Origin: Chloroflexota bacterium
GTDB taxonomy: Bacteria; Chloroflexota; UBA6077
Length of the DNA stretch: 12,699 nt
Direction of reading: 5' to 3'
NCBI GenBank assembly: GCA_021845945.1
Contig: JAJZRD010000096.1
Coordinates: forward strand, 1 to 12,699
Position 1 is the stretch's first letter. Each line of letters begins with the position of its first letter. The notes under the pieces were generated by a model. That model made no database searches. It had not been told where the DNA came from and worked only from the letters and a program-made list of their open reading frames with translations. Positions 1 through 6,715 of this stretch are shown in pieces. The position numbers and the translations under genes are program-made.

Positions 1-2
1 GC

Positions 3-983
3 AGGCAGGTGGGAGCGGTCCGCCTCTCCCATCAACTGGGGGATCTGTACCGGCAGCTCCTGGAGCTGATAACCACCATCTTGATCGGTCTGGCTGTGGC
101 CGGCAGCGTGAGCCTCCTGCTGTCGATGGTGCTGGCCCAGAGCTTGAGCGCGCCCGCCCGCAGGCTGGCGACGGCGGCCCGGGCCTTGAGCGCCGGGAAA
201 CTGGACTACCGGATCAATCCGCGGGGGAACGACGAGATCCGGGAGGCGGGACGGGCCTTCGACGCCCTGGCCGAGCGTCTCCAGGAGCTGGAATGGGCGC
301 GGCAGCAGCTGCTGGGGGACGTAGCTCACGACCTTCACTCCTCGATCACCGGGGTGGGCATGGCCGTGGAGACGCTCCAGCGAGGCGCGGTGGATGATCC
401 GGCGATGCGATCTCTGCTGCTGGACGGGCTCGCCAGCCACAGCGAGCGGCTGCACCGAATGGCCGACGATCTGCTGCAGGCGGCCCGGATTGAGGCCGGC
501 CGGCTGCAGCTGCACAGGCGGAAGCTGAGCCCGGGCGCTCTCCTCCGATCGGTATCGGCCGAGTTCGCGGCCGAGGCGACGCAGTTGGGGGCGACCCTGG
601 AGCTTCAGTTGGGGGCCGAGCTGCCGGCCCTGTGGGCCGACGGCGAGCGGTTGGCTCAGGCCCTGGGGAATCTGGTGGAGAACGCCATTCGCCACACGAC
701 GGCCGGGAAGAAGGTGATCCTGGGGGGCGAGCTGCGTGACGGGGAGTGCCTCCTCTTCGTGCGGGACGAGGGCCCTGGGATAGCGGAACAGGAGCTGCCG
801 AAGCTGTTCGATCGCTTCAAGAGGTTCGCCGAGGGTCGACCCGGCAGGCTGGGCTTCGGCCTCGCCATCGCCAAAGGACTGGTGGAGGCCCATGGGGGCC
901 GGATCGAGGTGGAAAGCCGGCTCGAGAGGGGGACGACCTTCACCGTGGTGCTGCCCGTGGGGGAGGAGCCAACCCAGAGCTAA
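3..983 (+). CDS. Sensor histidine kinase, 5'-truncated by window edge
   Basis: Membrane sensor kinase that would autophosphorylate on His and pass phosphate to a response regulator, not present here. The frame is open to the left edge, so the input domain and first membrane helix are missing. Counting from the in-frame GTG at 9, a membrane helix spans residues about 20-44, HAMP about 45-98, the dimerisation/phosphoacceptor domain about 99-165 with His107 in DVAHDLHSS, and the HATPase_c domain about 205-318. ATP-binding motifs are intact: N box NLVEN (221-225), DEGPG (253-257), LFDRF (266-270) and GRLGFGL (279-285). The H box is odd: the usual Pro five residues after His is Ser, and the residue at +3 is a second His. 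The GTG at 9 is probably internal, since a helix and HAMP follow at once. The stop overlaps the stop of the convergent hydrolase gene. Kinase identity is secure; the signal and partner are unknown. Confidence 0.93.
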   Translation, partial: RQVGAVRLSHQLGDLYRQLLELITTILIGLAVAGSVSLLLSMVLAQSLSAPARRLATAARALSAGKLDYRINPRGNDEIREAGRAFDALAERLQELEWARQQLLGDVAHDLHSSITGVGMAVETLQRGAVDDPAMRSLLLDGLASHSERLHRMADDLLQAARIEAGRLQLHRRKLSPGALLRSVSAEFAAEATQLGATLELQLGAELPALWADGERLAQALGNLVENAIRHTTAGKKVILGGELRDGECLLFVRDEGPGIAEQELPKLFDRFKRFAEGRPGRLGFGLAIAKGLVEAHGGRIEVESRLERGTTFTVVLPVGEEPTQS

Positions 984-2008
984 CGCGGTCCCGGAGCGGC
1001 TGGATCCGCCCTGCCCTGCTGGGCCGCCGCTTCGGCTTGCGCCTCTCGCTGCTTCAGGAACGCCAGGGCCCTGCCTCTACTCCGGGCCGATTCCCCGTGC
1101 CCCAGCCTCGGAATGATCTCCAGCTGCACCGGCGCCCCCAGGTTGGCCATGGCCTTGGCGAAGGCCCTGGCTCGCTCCACCCTCGTGCTCCCGATGTACT
1201 GATCCCAGGACTGGGGCACGTCGCCGGGGGAGTTGTCCTTCTCCCCAACGCCTATCCAGAAGGCCACGTGCCTGACGTCCGCCGGATCGAAGGGACCGCC
1301 GCAGTAGCGATCCAGGTCGGCCACGCCCAGCGGGAAATCCAGGGGAGCCTTGCCACTGGGGGTCGTCGTGGCGACGGGCAGCGTGTAGGTCCCCGCCGAC
1401 ATGGACGCGGTCGCCAGTACCCGCTCGGGATGCATCAGGGCGAAGCGATGTGCCGACTGGGCGCCGCGAGAGAAACCGTAGATCAGGATCTTGTTTCGGA
1501 TCGGGAAGGGGATTTGCCCTGGAAGGACGTCCAGCAGGGAGTTGAGCCAGGCCAGGTTCGCCCGGTCGTCGGCCCTGAGGGTCTCGATCTGTTTCCAGTC
1601 GCCGTAGTTGAATCGGGGCACGATCAGTATCCAGCCGTTGGCCTCGGCCCGAGGTGCGAAGCCGGTGGCGAAATCCTCGGGCCTGTCCCCCATGCCTCGG
1701 ATGGCGACCAGCAGGGTGAGGGGGCGGCCGAGGCCCGCCGAGGTAGGTATGTAGAGCAGGTAGCCGCCGCCCTCGTACTTGTGGCTGGTTATGACACCCT
1801 TTTGGACGGGAGTGGGAGCAGGAATGGTGGTGAGGGCGAGAGCGCTGGACTCGACGGCTGCCTCGTCGGTCGCGTCCTGTTCGGGCGCGGCCGCGCTATC
1901 GGCCATAGAATGGGGAACGGACAGAAAGCCGCCCAAACCCAACCACCAGGAAATGGTGAGGCCGGCTGCAAGCCCGAGCACGATGGCGACGTACCGGTAT
2001 TTGGCCAT
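980..2008 (-). CDS. Membrane-anchored or secreted alpha/beta hydrolase (esterase-like)
   Basis: Predicted serine hydrolase of 342 residues, probably acting outside the cytoplasm. Residues about 6-31 are hydrophobic (signal peptide or anchor; there is no lipobox Cys), followed by an Ala/Glu/Thr-rich linker to about 70. The hydrolase core then shows an oxyanion-type strand LLVAIRGMGD (99-108), the nucleophile elbow GFSRGA with Ser180, a candidate acid Asp258 in GVGEKD and a candidate His304 in PRLGHGES. Spacing and order (Ser, Asp, His) match the fold. The last 25 residues form an Ala/Gln-rich tail. It resembles feruloyl-esterase or polyhydroxybutyrate-depolymerase-like esterases in general layout, but the substrate cannot be told. 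The ATG at 2008 is the only good start before the signal segment, although its nearest GAGGA lies about 13 bases upstream. The gene sits alone, 190 bases downstream of the OpgC-like gene on the same strand, with its own candidate promoter. Confidence 0.85.
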   Translation of the reverse strand: MAKYRYVAIVLGLAAGLTISWWLGLGGFLSVPHSMADSAAAPEQDATDEAAVESSALALTTIPAPTPVQKGVITSHKYEGGGYLLYIPTSAGLGRPLTLLVAIRGMGDRPEDFATGFAPRAEANGWILIVPRFNYGDWKQIETLRADDRANLAWLNSLLDVLPGQIPFPIRNKILIYGFSRGAQSAHRFALMHPERVLATASMSAGTYTLPVATTTPSGKAPLDFPLGVADLDRYCGGPFDPADVRHVAFWIGVGEKDNSPGDVPQSWDQYIGSTRVERARAFAKAMANLGAPVQLEIIPRLGHGESARSRGRALAFLKQREAQAEAAAQQGRADPAAPGPR

Positions 2009-2064
2009 TCGATCGCGGCAGTCCTCGAGAGGTGTGGGCGACGAGGTTAACGTTCCTCATCATT

Positions 2065-2093
2065 AGTATAGTAATGCACGAAGCCCGGTGCAA
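2065..2093 (-). promoter_or_regulatory. Candidate sigma-70-type promoter for the hydrolase gene
   Basis: On the minus strand TTGCAC (2093-2088) and TATACT (2070-2065) are separated by exactly 17 bases. The -10 matches the consensus at five of six positions; the -35 matches only at TTG. Transcription would start near 2058, about 50 bases before the hydrolase ATG at 2008. The local AT-rich patch stands out in this GC-rich DNA. The rest of the 2009-2198 gap shows no terminator-like hairpin or gene. Confidence 0.4.
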
Positions 2094-2198
2094 CAACCAC
2101 CGAATCTCGGCGAGGGTCCAGGCTTTGTCCTCCCCGCTTGCCGCTACGGCGACTTTCGTTCCGCGCTTTGTCCCGTGAGTATGGCCCGGCGGCTTCGT

Positions 2199-3395
2199 CT
2201 AGCGGGGGATCAGTGCGAAGAGGAAACGGCTGCGCACCATGAGCCACAGGGAACCCAGGCCGAACAGCTGCGAGCCAAGACTCAGGAGATCGAGGTCGAT
2301 GTATCCCCTACCCCACATCAGCACTGCCGGAGTGGTGTTGAACAGAACGACCATGACCAGTAGCTGGGCGATGTAGACGTAGAGGGAGTTCTGGCCCATG
2401 GGGATCATGAACCAGCCGAGGGCGTGGTGGAGGGGACTCCAGAGGGCGTGGACCAGGGTGTAGAGCAGGACGGCGAGGCTGAGGAAGGCGAGGACGCGGC
2501 CGAGGCTCTCCTTGAGGAAGAGGAAGCCGTAGGTGGTGTCGGCGAGCCATGGTATGGGGGATGAGGCGAAGCGCTGGTGGCTCCAGGCCAGGAGGTAGAC
2601 CAGGCTGCCGGCGACGAAGATGGCGAGCTTGGAGGTGGGGCCGCTGGAGAGGAGCGAGCGGCTGACCTGAGCGCGATGGAAGCCCACGACCGAGCCCAGG
2701 ACCATGAGGAGCTGCCAGGCGGAGACTGGGAAGGAGCTATCCAGGACGGTCCATGGGAGGGCAGCGACCTCCGGGAAGTGCTGGGAGGCGGTCCAGATGG
2801 CGAGGGAGGCCAGCAGGACAGGGAGGGTGCGGCCCTTATAGAGCTGGTAGATGATGGCTGGGGCGACGGCGATCATGATGGTGTACATGACCAGGACGTC
2901 GGAGCCGTGGTAGGAGTAGTGGAGGGTCAGGGCACCGACGACGGCTTCGACGGGGTTGTGGATGCCGAGGCCCGAGGAGCGGTCGTACCATAGCCTGAGG
3001 TCTGAGAAGGCGAAGAGGGCGACGAAGGCGAGTGCGACGGCGACGGAGGCCTTGTAGAGGGTGAAGGCACGGAGGAGGAGGCCCTTGGAGGCAACCCTGG
3101 GGCCGAGCATTCGGAAGCGGTCGCCGTAGACCATACCGAGGACGAGGCCGGAGAGGAAGACGAAGGCCTCGGCGGCGGAGACGATGGCTTGGTTGGCGCC
3201 GGAGAGGCGAGTGAGGAAGGTATCGCCGCCGATGTGGTCGACGACCATGGCGCTGACGGCGAGGCCTCGGAGGAAGTCGAGACGGAGGTCCCGCTTGCCC
3301 GCCTCCGCGTATGCCCAGGAGCGAGCACGGGCCGATAGATCCCGCTCTGCCGTCCTGATGTTGGGGACTGGTCGTGCGACGCTCCTGACCGCCAT
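2199..3395 (-). CDS. OpgC-family polytopic membrane acyltransferase-like protein
   Basis: Integral membrane protein of about 398 residues with roughly ten hydrophobic segments. The signature RDLRLDFLRGLAVSAMVVDH (36-53) is characteristic of the OpgC/acyltransferase-3-like superfamily; the Asp-His at 53-54 falls where these proteins carry a proposed catalytic His. FVFLSG (78-83) and MGQNSLYVYIAQ (333-344) are further family motifs. In proteobacteria OpgC succinylates osmoregulated periplasmic glucans; homologues elsewhere are mostly uncharacterised, so the acceptor is unknown. Three in-frame ATGs compete (3419, 3410, 3395). I chose 3395 because GGAGGA lies four bases upstream of it, whereas 3419 has only a weak GGTGA. 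The cytoplasmic N-terminal tail before the first helix is about 40 residues and basic. A glycosyltransferase-like gene lies 259 bases upstream on the same strand, which fits work on an envelope glycan, but nothing proves a shared pathway. Confidence 0.85.
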   Translation of the reverse strand: MAVRSVARPVPNIRTAERDLSARARSWAYAEAGKRDLRLDFLRGLAVSAMVVDHIGGDTFLTRLSGANQAIVSAAEAFVFLSGLVLGMVYGDRFRMLGPRVASKGLLLRAFTLYKASVAVALAFVALFAFSDLRLWYDRSSGLGIHNPVEAVVGALTLHYSYHGSDVLVMYTIMIAVAPAIIYQLYKGRTLPVLLASLAIWTASQHFPEVAALPWTVLDSSFPVSAWQLLMVLGSVVGFHRAQVSRSLLSSGPTSKLAIFVAGSLVYLLAWSHQRFASSPIPWLADTTYGFLFLKESLGRVLAFLSLAVLLYTLVHALWSPLHHALGWFMIPMGQNSLYVYIAQLLVMVVLFNTTPAVLMWGRGYIDLDLLSLGSQLFGLGSLWLMVRSRFLFALIPR

Positions 3396-3470
3396 CGCTT
3401 CCTCCGCCATCGACTTCACCGACTTAATATGTATCGGCAGAGACCCGGACTATCATGAGGGGGTGGCCCC

Positions 3471-3509
3471 GGTTACCTCGCCCCAATTTGGGTTACGATC
3501 CGCGTAACC
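3471..3509. promoter_or_regulatory. Candidate operator: repeated GGTTAC half-sites upstream of the OpgC-like gene
   Basis: GGTTAC occurs at 3471-3476 and 3491-3496, exactly 20 bases apart (about two helical turns), and its inverse GTAACC occurs at 3504-3509, so the last two form a dyad with a 7-base centre. They lie 76-114 bases before the ATG at 3395. The regular spacing is what a regulator binding site would show, but chance cannot be excluded. The rest of 3396-3654 has a palindromic TATATA at 3573-3578 without a good -35, and no gene or terminator that I can support. Confidence 0.3.
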
Positions 3510-3654
3510 TTCGTCCTCTGCTCGAGGGATGCTCCACGCCCTGGCCGGCCGCCGGCCCCTCATGCTCTTGCCTATATAGACGCGGCTCGCCATGGAAAAG
3601 TACGGCCGGGTCCGGCAACTGCTCGGGAACGGTCACGAGGGGCGGGGGGAGAGG

Positions 3655-4422
3655 TCAGCCGGCGTCGATCACCCTCTGCGCGGCCTCCAGCGATTCCAGG
3701 GTGAGGCGGGTGCGGGCGATCCACGCGCTGAGGGGCCTCGACCTCTCCTCCAGCCAATCCTCAAGGGAACCGGCGCGTGAGATCTCCTCCGGGAAGTAGT
3801 CCGGCGTCTCGAACTCCAGTCCGTCGGTCTCCAGGTAGCCCACCCGGCTCCCCTCCATCAGCCGCGCCAGGGCGGGCCACTCCGCATCGGTGGCATTGGT
3901 GGAGGCGGAGGAGCCTGCCAGCAGCCGCTCGGCAGCCCTTCGCGAGACCCCACAGGAGCCCGCACTCACGTCCACCGGGCGGCCGAACCAGAGGGAGAAG
4001 GCGTGGTTGGTGATGGTCTCGGTATCCCGTTGGACCCGGGAGTGGGTGGCGAAGGCCCTCTCGGTGCGACCCAGGATCAGGTAGTCGTGCCGCTGGATCG
4101 CCTCCAGCACCGAGGCCAGCTCCTGGGGGTACCGCCCCATCCAGTGGAGGACGCGGTCGAAGTCGCAGTAGTGCAGGTGCGAGGCGCTGCTCTCCAGCCC
4201 CAGCCGGAGGGTGTGGCGCCGGCCGATCCCGATGCTGCCGTTGCTCTCCGCCAGGGGCTGCACGACGGTCCCGTGCAGGGCTTCCAGCAGCCTGGGGGAT
4301 GTGGCCGAGGTGGGTACCACGATGACCGCCTCGTACAACTTGCTCAAGGGTGCCAGCAGCCGGTGGGTAGCCTCTACCATTCGTCCGGCAGGGTCGTGGA
4401 GGGTCGTTACCAGGGCTACCAT
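3655..4422 (-). CDS. GT-A-like glycosyltransferase family protein
   Basis: Soluble protein of 255 residues with a nucleotide-sugar transferase look. It begins with a Rossmann-like strand MVALVTTLHD, has a second strand EAVIVVPTS (31-39), a GIGRRHTLRLGL segment (65-76), and a strand ending in HYCDFDR (84-90), whose Asp-Phe-Asp at 87-89 matches the DxD metal/UDP-sugar site of GT-A enzymes. Later come VSAGSCGVSRRA (152-163) and TDAEWPAL (178-185), where such enzymes often place acceptor or catalytic residues. No membrane segment is visible. The start is ATG 4422 rather than GTG 4434, because the strong GGAGGTGA lies eight bases before 4422 while the GTG is inside that ribosome binding site. The donor, acceptor and exact family are not recognised. 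It could be an inactive relative, but the DxD argues for an enzyme. Upstream lie the two palindromes at 4445-4506. Confidence 0.68.
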   Translation of the reverse strand: MVALVTTLHDPAGRMVEATHRLLAPLSKLYEAVIVVPTSATSPRLLEALHGTVVQPLAESNGSIGIGRRHTLRLGLESSASHLHYCDFDRVLHWMGRYPQELASVLEAIQRHDYLILGRTERAFATHSRVQRDTETITNHAFSLWFGRPVDVSAGSCGVSRRAAERLLAGSSASTNATDAEWPALARLMEGSRVGYLETDGLEFETPDYFPEEISRAGSLEDWLEERSRPLSAWIARTRLTLESLEAAQRVIDAG

Positions 4423-4444
4423 GGGGCGAGTCACCTCCGTCAGC

Positions 4445-4472
4445 GTATGGGCGCACGGCCGTGCGCCTCTAC
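4445..4472. repeat. Imperfect palindrome bounded by GTA/TAC (GTAGGGGCG-type repeat)
   Basis: A 28-base inverted repeat with a perfect 18-base core, GGCGCACGGCCGTGCGCC (4450-4467), and ends GTA/TAC that pair across two mismatched positions. The end pattern matches the stronger palindrome at 12520-12550, suggesting one dispersed family. In RNA it would fold into a stable hairpin from either strand. It lies just upstream of the glycosyltransferase ribosome binding site and downstream of the nucleotidyltransferase stop, so it could act as a terminator-like element or be a small non-autonomous repeat. Confidence 0.7.
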
Positions 4473-4486
4473 AGACTAGATGGTCG

Positions 4487-4506
4487 GGGGTTGCGGCCGC
4501 AACCCC
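4487..4506. repeat. Perfect 20-base palindrome next to the first
   Basis: GGGGTTGCGGCCGCAACCCC reads identically on both strands. It begins 14 bases after the palindrome ending at 4472 and is followed by GCCCTAC, an end motif like that of the GTAGGGGCG-type repeats. The pair fills the middle of the 186-base gap 4423-4608; the remaining 100 bases toward 4608 show nothing I can name. There is no T-run on either side, so it is not a classical intrinsic terminator. Confidence 0.75.
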
Positions 4507-4608
4507 GCCCTACGCCACGGAATTGAGGAACGACGCACTTGCTGGATCGATGCGCCTTCGCGTCTCAGTGGTGGAAGCCCCGCCGGCGTCAGAAGGGGGC
4601 AGTGCGGA

Positions 4609-5277
4609 TCAGGCGGCCGGAGCGACCCCACGTCCGATGGATTGCGAGGCGTCGGTGCCCACCACCCGAGAGAGCCTGGCGACGATCTCGTCGTCCGCCT
4701 TCACCCCCTCGACCTCGGCCAGCAGCAGGAAGCCGAGCACCGTGCGGGGACCCAGCCGGACGGCCTTTCGGTAGAGGAAGTCCCAGTCCAGCGGCACGTT
4801 GCGCATCACCGACACGGCATCGCGCCAGTGGCGCCAGTGGGTGTTGGCGGAGTGGGTGTCGCGCAGGGCGAAGACCTTCATCAGCATCAGGATCTCGGGC
4901 GGGACCACCGGCAGCGTTCTTCCACGGTAGTCCGCGTGTCTGGCCCGTTCGAGGGTCTCGTCGTCGACGGTGATGTTCCCCTCCGACCTGAAGATGATGT
5001 CCACCATGACGTCGTACTTGAAAGCCTTGTAGAGCCAGTCGGGGAAGGTCACCTCGGTCTCGAAGCCGGCCTCCGCCAGCACCTCCATGGCTCGTCGGGC
5101 ATCGGACGGCTTGACGAACAGGTCGATGTCGTGGGTCGTGCGCCGCTTCCCGTAGCTTTTGGCGGCCAGCCCCCCGGCCACCAGGAAGGGGACGTTGGCG
5201 GCCCTGAGGGCATCTGCCGTTTGCCGCAGGACCCGTACGAAGACCCAGCTTCTGGAGGTCGGGCGCTCGCTACTCAT
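4609..5277 (-). CDS. Nucleotidyltransferase-fold protein
   Basis: A 222-residue protein of the polymerase-beta-like nucleotidyltransferase superfamily, which moves a nucleotide from NTP to RNA, protein or a small molecule. Visible motifs are VAGGLAAKSYG (33-43), the acidic pair Asp50/Asp52 in TTHDIDLFV and the third acid Asp93 in MVDIIF. All three metal-binding residues are therefore present. A later EILMLMKVFALRD (128-140) resembles the helix with a conserved Lys seen in AbiEii-like and DUF6036-like families. The frame continues upstream, but the start is ATG 5277: AGAGG lies six bases before it, the NT motif begins about 30 residues later, and upstream codons fall inside the metallophosphoesterase gene. 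The start overlaps that gene's stop by eight bases, implying translational coupling. The substrate is unknown; toxin, housekeeping and antibiotic-modifying roles are all possible. Confidence 0.82.
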   Translation of the reverse strand: MSSERPTSRSWVFVRVLRQTADALRAANVPFLVAGGLAAKSYGKRRTTHDIDLFVKPSDARRAMEVLAEAGFETEVTFPDWLYKAFKYDVMVDIIFRSEGNITVDDETLERARHADYRGRTLPVVPPEILMLMKVFALRDTHSANTHWRHWRDAVSVMRNVPLDWDFLYRKAVRLGPRTVLGFLLLAEVEGVKADDEIVARLSRVVGTDASQSIGRGVAPAA

Positions 5278-6010
5278 TGACTGCCTCTGGAGACACCCGA
5301 GCCGCGGGAAGCTCGAAGAGGTGGTAGGACACCACCAGCGTCTGGGCGACGTTGAACACCGGGATGCCGGCCTTGGTGTGTCCGAACACCGACCCGTAGT
5401 GGCTGTGGCCGTGGAAGACCACCTCCGCGCCGAAGTTGTCGATCGGTGTGGCCAGCTCCGAGTTGCCCAGGAAGGGATACAGCTCCAGCGGCTCGCCCGT
5501 GAGGGTCTCCCTGACGGGGGCGTAGTGGAGGACCACCACCCGCTGGTCGGTGTGGAGCTGGGCGAGGGCACGCTCCAGCTTCTCGACCTCGACGATCCCC
5601 TCGAGGACGAAGTCCTTGATCGTCTGCTCCCCAAAACCGGTCAGCAGGTAGCGCCCAAACCCTCCTGCGAACCCTTTCGTCCCCGCGAAGCCTACCCGCA
5701 CCCCGCCGATCTCCAGCTCCACGGCCTCGCCGTCCAACATGTAGATGCCGTTGGACTTCAGTAGATCGTGGATCTGATCCTGTTGCTGGTGCTCGAAGTC
5801 GTGGTTCCCCAGCACGGCGATGATGGGGACCGTGACAGTCCGCAGCTCTCGCAGCAGCTCCCTGGCCTCGCTCATCTGGCCGCTGGCGGTGAGGTCGCCG
5901 GCCAGCACCAGGGCACCGGCCCGGTCGCTCACGTCGCGGAAGGTTTCTGCCAGCTGCCCCCTCATGTGCTCGTGGCAGTGGATGTCCGCGACGGCCGCTA
6001 CAATGGGCAT
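5270..6010 (-). CDS. Metallophosphoesterase (calcineurin-like)
   Basis: A 246-residue cytoplasmic phosphoesterase with two-metal active-site motifs in order: DIH (Asp9, His11), GDLTASG (38-44, Asp39), GNHDFE (68-73, Asn69 and His70), LHYAP (161-165, His162) and GHSH (201-204). These are the complete ligand set of calcineurin-like enzymes, so activity on a phosphomonoester or phosphodiester is expected; the substrate is not predictable. The frame is open for 40 more codons upstream, but the ATG at 6010 is preferred: GAGGA lies seven bases before it and the first conserved strand (VAAVADIH) starts at residue 4, as usual in this family. It is the first gene of a two-gene operon with the nucleotidyltransferase and is divergent from the receiver gene. 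I see no convincing promoter for it between 6011 and 6130. Confidence 0.9.
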   Translation of the reverse strand: MPIVAAVADIHCHEHMRGQLAETFRDVSDRAGALVLAGDLTASGQMSEARELLRELRTVTVPIIAVLGNHDFEHQQQDQIHDLLKSNGIYMLDGEAVELEIGGVRVGFAGTKGFAGGFGRYLLTGFGEQTIKDFVLEGIVEVEKLERALAQLHTDQRVVVLHYAPVRETLTGEPLELYPFLGNSELATPIDNFGAEVVFHGHSHYGSVFGHTKAGIPVFNVAQTLVVSYHLFELPAARVSPEAVNE

Positions 6011-6182
6011 TCGTTCTATCCTCAGACAGTCTCCGGAAAGCAGAGTCAGATCAAGAGTGTGCAAGCAACTGACGTGCCAGATCGCGGGGGCGCTCGCCTC
6101 TTTCAGCCATCGCGGCGACCTCTGTTCCACATTTGCGCGCCCTCGCGCCCGGCACGCGAGACTTCTTGCGCGGGTCGGCCTT

Positions 6183-6230
6183 CGGTCGCGACCGGCTCCA
6201 GCCGGTGCCCTTGGAATTCCTGGCGGGAAT
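6183..6230. promoter_or_regulatory. Cluster of dyads upstream of the receiver gene
   Basis: Three inverted repeats follow one another: the perfect palindrome CGGTCGCGACCG (6183-6194), the 16-base dyad ACCGGCTCCAGCCGGT (6191-6206) and ATTCC-5-GGAAT (6216-6230). The last lies between the candidate -35 and -10 elements, where a repressor would act. The remainder of the 287-base divergent gap shows no gene or tRNA. Confidence 0.35.
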
Positions 6231-6239
6231 CTGTATCGT
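6211..6239 (+). promoter_or_regulatory. Candidate sigma-70-type promoter for the receiver-glycosyltransferase-two-component operon
   Basis: TTGGAA (6211-6216) and TATCGT (6234-6239) are separated by 17 bases; each matches its consensus at four of six positions. A start near 6246 would give a leader of about 52 bases before the GTG at 6298. Base composition is otherwise GC-rich, so the match is moderately informative. Confidence 0.38.
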
Positions 6240-6297
6240 ATTGCGGCCGGCAGCGGCCAACGTGCGAGCCCAGCGGTTGGTTGAGGAAGGGGGAACG

Positions 6298-6675
6298 GTG
6301 ACCGGTGAAACGCAAACAGTCCTGGTGCTGGACGACGACCGGGACCTCTCGACCCTGGTGGCTTACCTGCTGGAAACCGAGGGCTACCGGGTGAAGACGG
6401 CCTCCGACGGGCGCCAGGGGCTGGAGGTGGTGGAGCAGGTGATGCCCGGCCTGATCCTCCTGGACATGAAGATGCCCGTGATGGACGGTTGGGCGTTCGC
6501 CAGGGAGTTCCGGGCCCGCCACGGCTCGCGGGCCCCGATAGTGGTTCTCACGGCGGCCGACGATGCGAAGAAACGGGCAGACGAGATCGGTGCTGCCGGG
6601 TGGATAGGTAAGCCGTTCGACCTGGACGCCCTCGTGGCCATCGTGGGGCGCTACGTTCAGAAAGAGCCAGACTGA
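6298..6675 (+). CDS. Stand-alone response-regulator receiver domain
   Basis: A 125-residue CheY-like protein with no output domain. The fold's phosphorylation set is complete: acidic pair Asp12/Asp13 in VLVLDDD, phosphoacceptor Asp56 in LLDMKMPVMDG, Thr85 in VVLTA and Lys105 in GKPFD. It ends about 15 residues after the last motif, so it is a single-domain receiver that must act by protein contact, as a phosphate sink or as a phosphorelay intermediate. The start is the GTG at 6298, with AGGAAGGGGGA just upstream; the frame is open further upstream, but the receiver's first strand starts at residue 8 from this GTG, which is typical. It is the first gene of the plus-strand run and lies 40 bases before the glycosyltransferase. 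The partner kinase could be the one at 8785, the truncated one at the left edge, or one elsewhere. Confidence 0.9.
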   Translation: MTGETQTVLVLDDDRDLSTLVAYLLETEGYRVKTASDGRQGLEVVEQVMPGLILLDMKMPVMDGWAFAREFRARHGSRAPIVVLTAADDAKKRADEIGAAGWIGKPFDLDALVAIVGRYVQKEPD

Positions 6676-6715
6676 GAGGTGAGGTCCGCCGGCGAAGGTT
6701 GCGCCGGAGGCCTGG

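Noticed and set aside
746..2050. Long plus-strand open frame of 434 codons
   Set aside because: It is antisense to the hydrolase and overlaps the kinase; the product is Gly/Arg-rich with no recognisable domain, typical of a GC-rich shadow frame.
3573..3578. TATATA as a promoter for the OpgC-like gene
   Set aside because: It is AT-rich and palindromic, but no acceptable -35 lies 16-18 bases upstream on the minus strand.
3761..4456. Minus-strand 231-codon frame over the glycosyltransferase
   Set aside because: Arg/Pro/Gly-rich and motif-free, whereas the frame at 3655-4422 has a DxD motif, Rossmann-like strands and a strong ribosome binding site.
5278..5634. N-terminal extension of the nucleotidyltransferase frame by about 119 codons
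   Set aside because: It lies inside the metallophosphoesterase gene in another frame, is Ser/Arg/Pro-rich and motif-free, and a good ribosome binding site supports ATG 5277.
6011..6130. Forty extra N-terminal codons for the metallophosphoesterase
   Set aside because: The family's first strand begins right after ATG 6010, which has GAGGA at proper spacing; the upstream codons show no conserved feature.
6131..6210. Possible tRNA or structured RNA in the divergent gap
   Set aside because: GC-rich dyads are present, but there is no cloverleaf, no T-loop GTTCGA motif and no CCA end.
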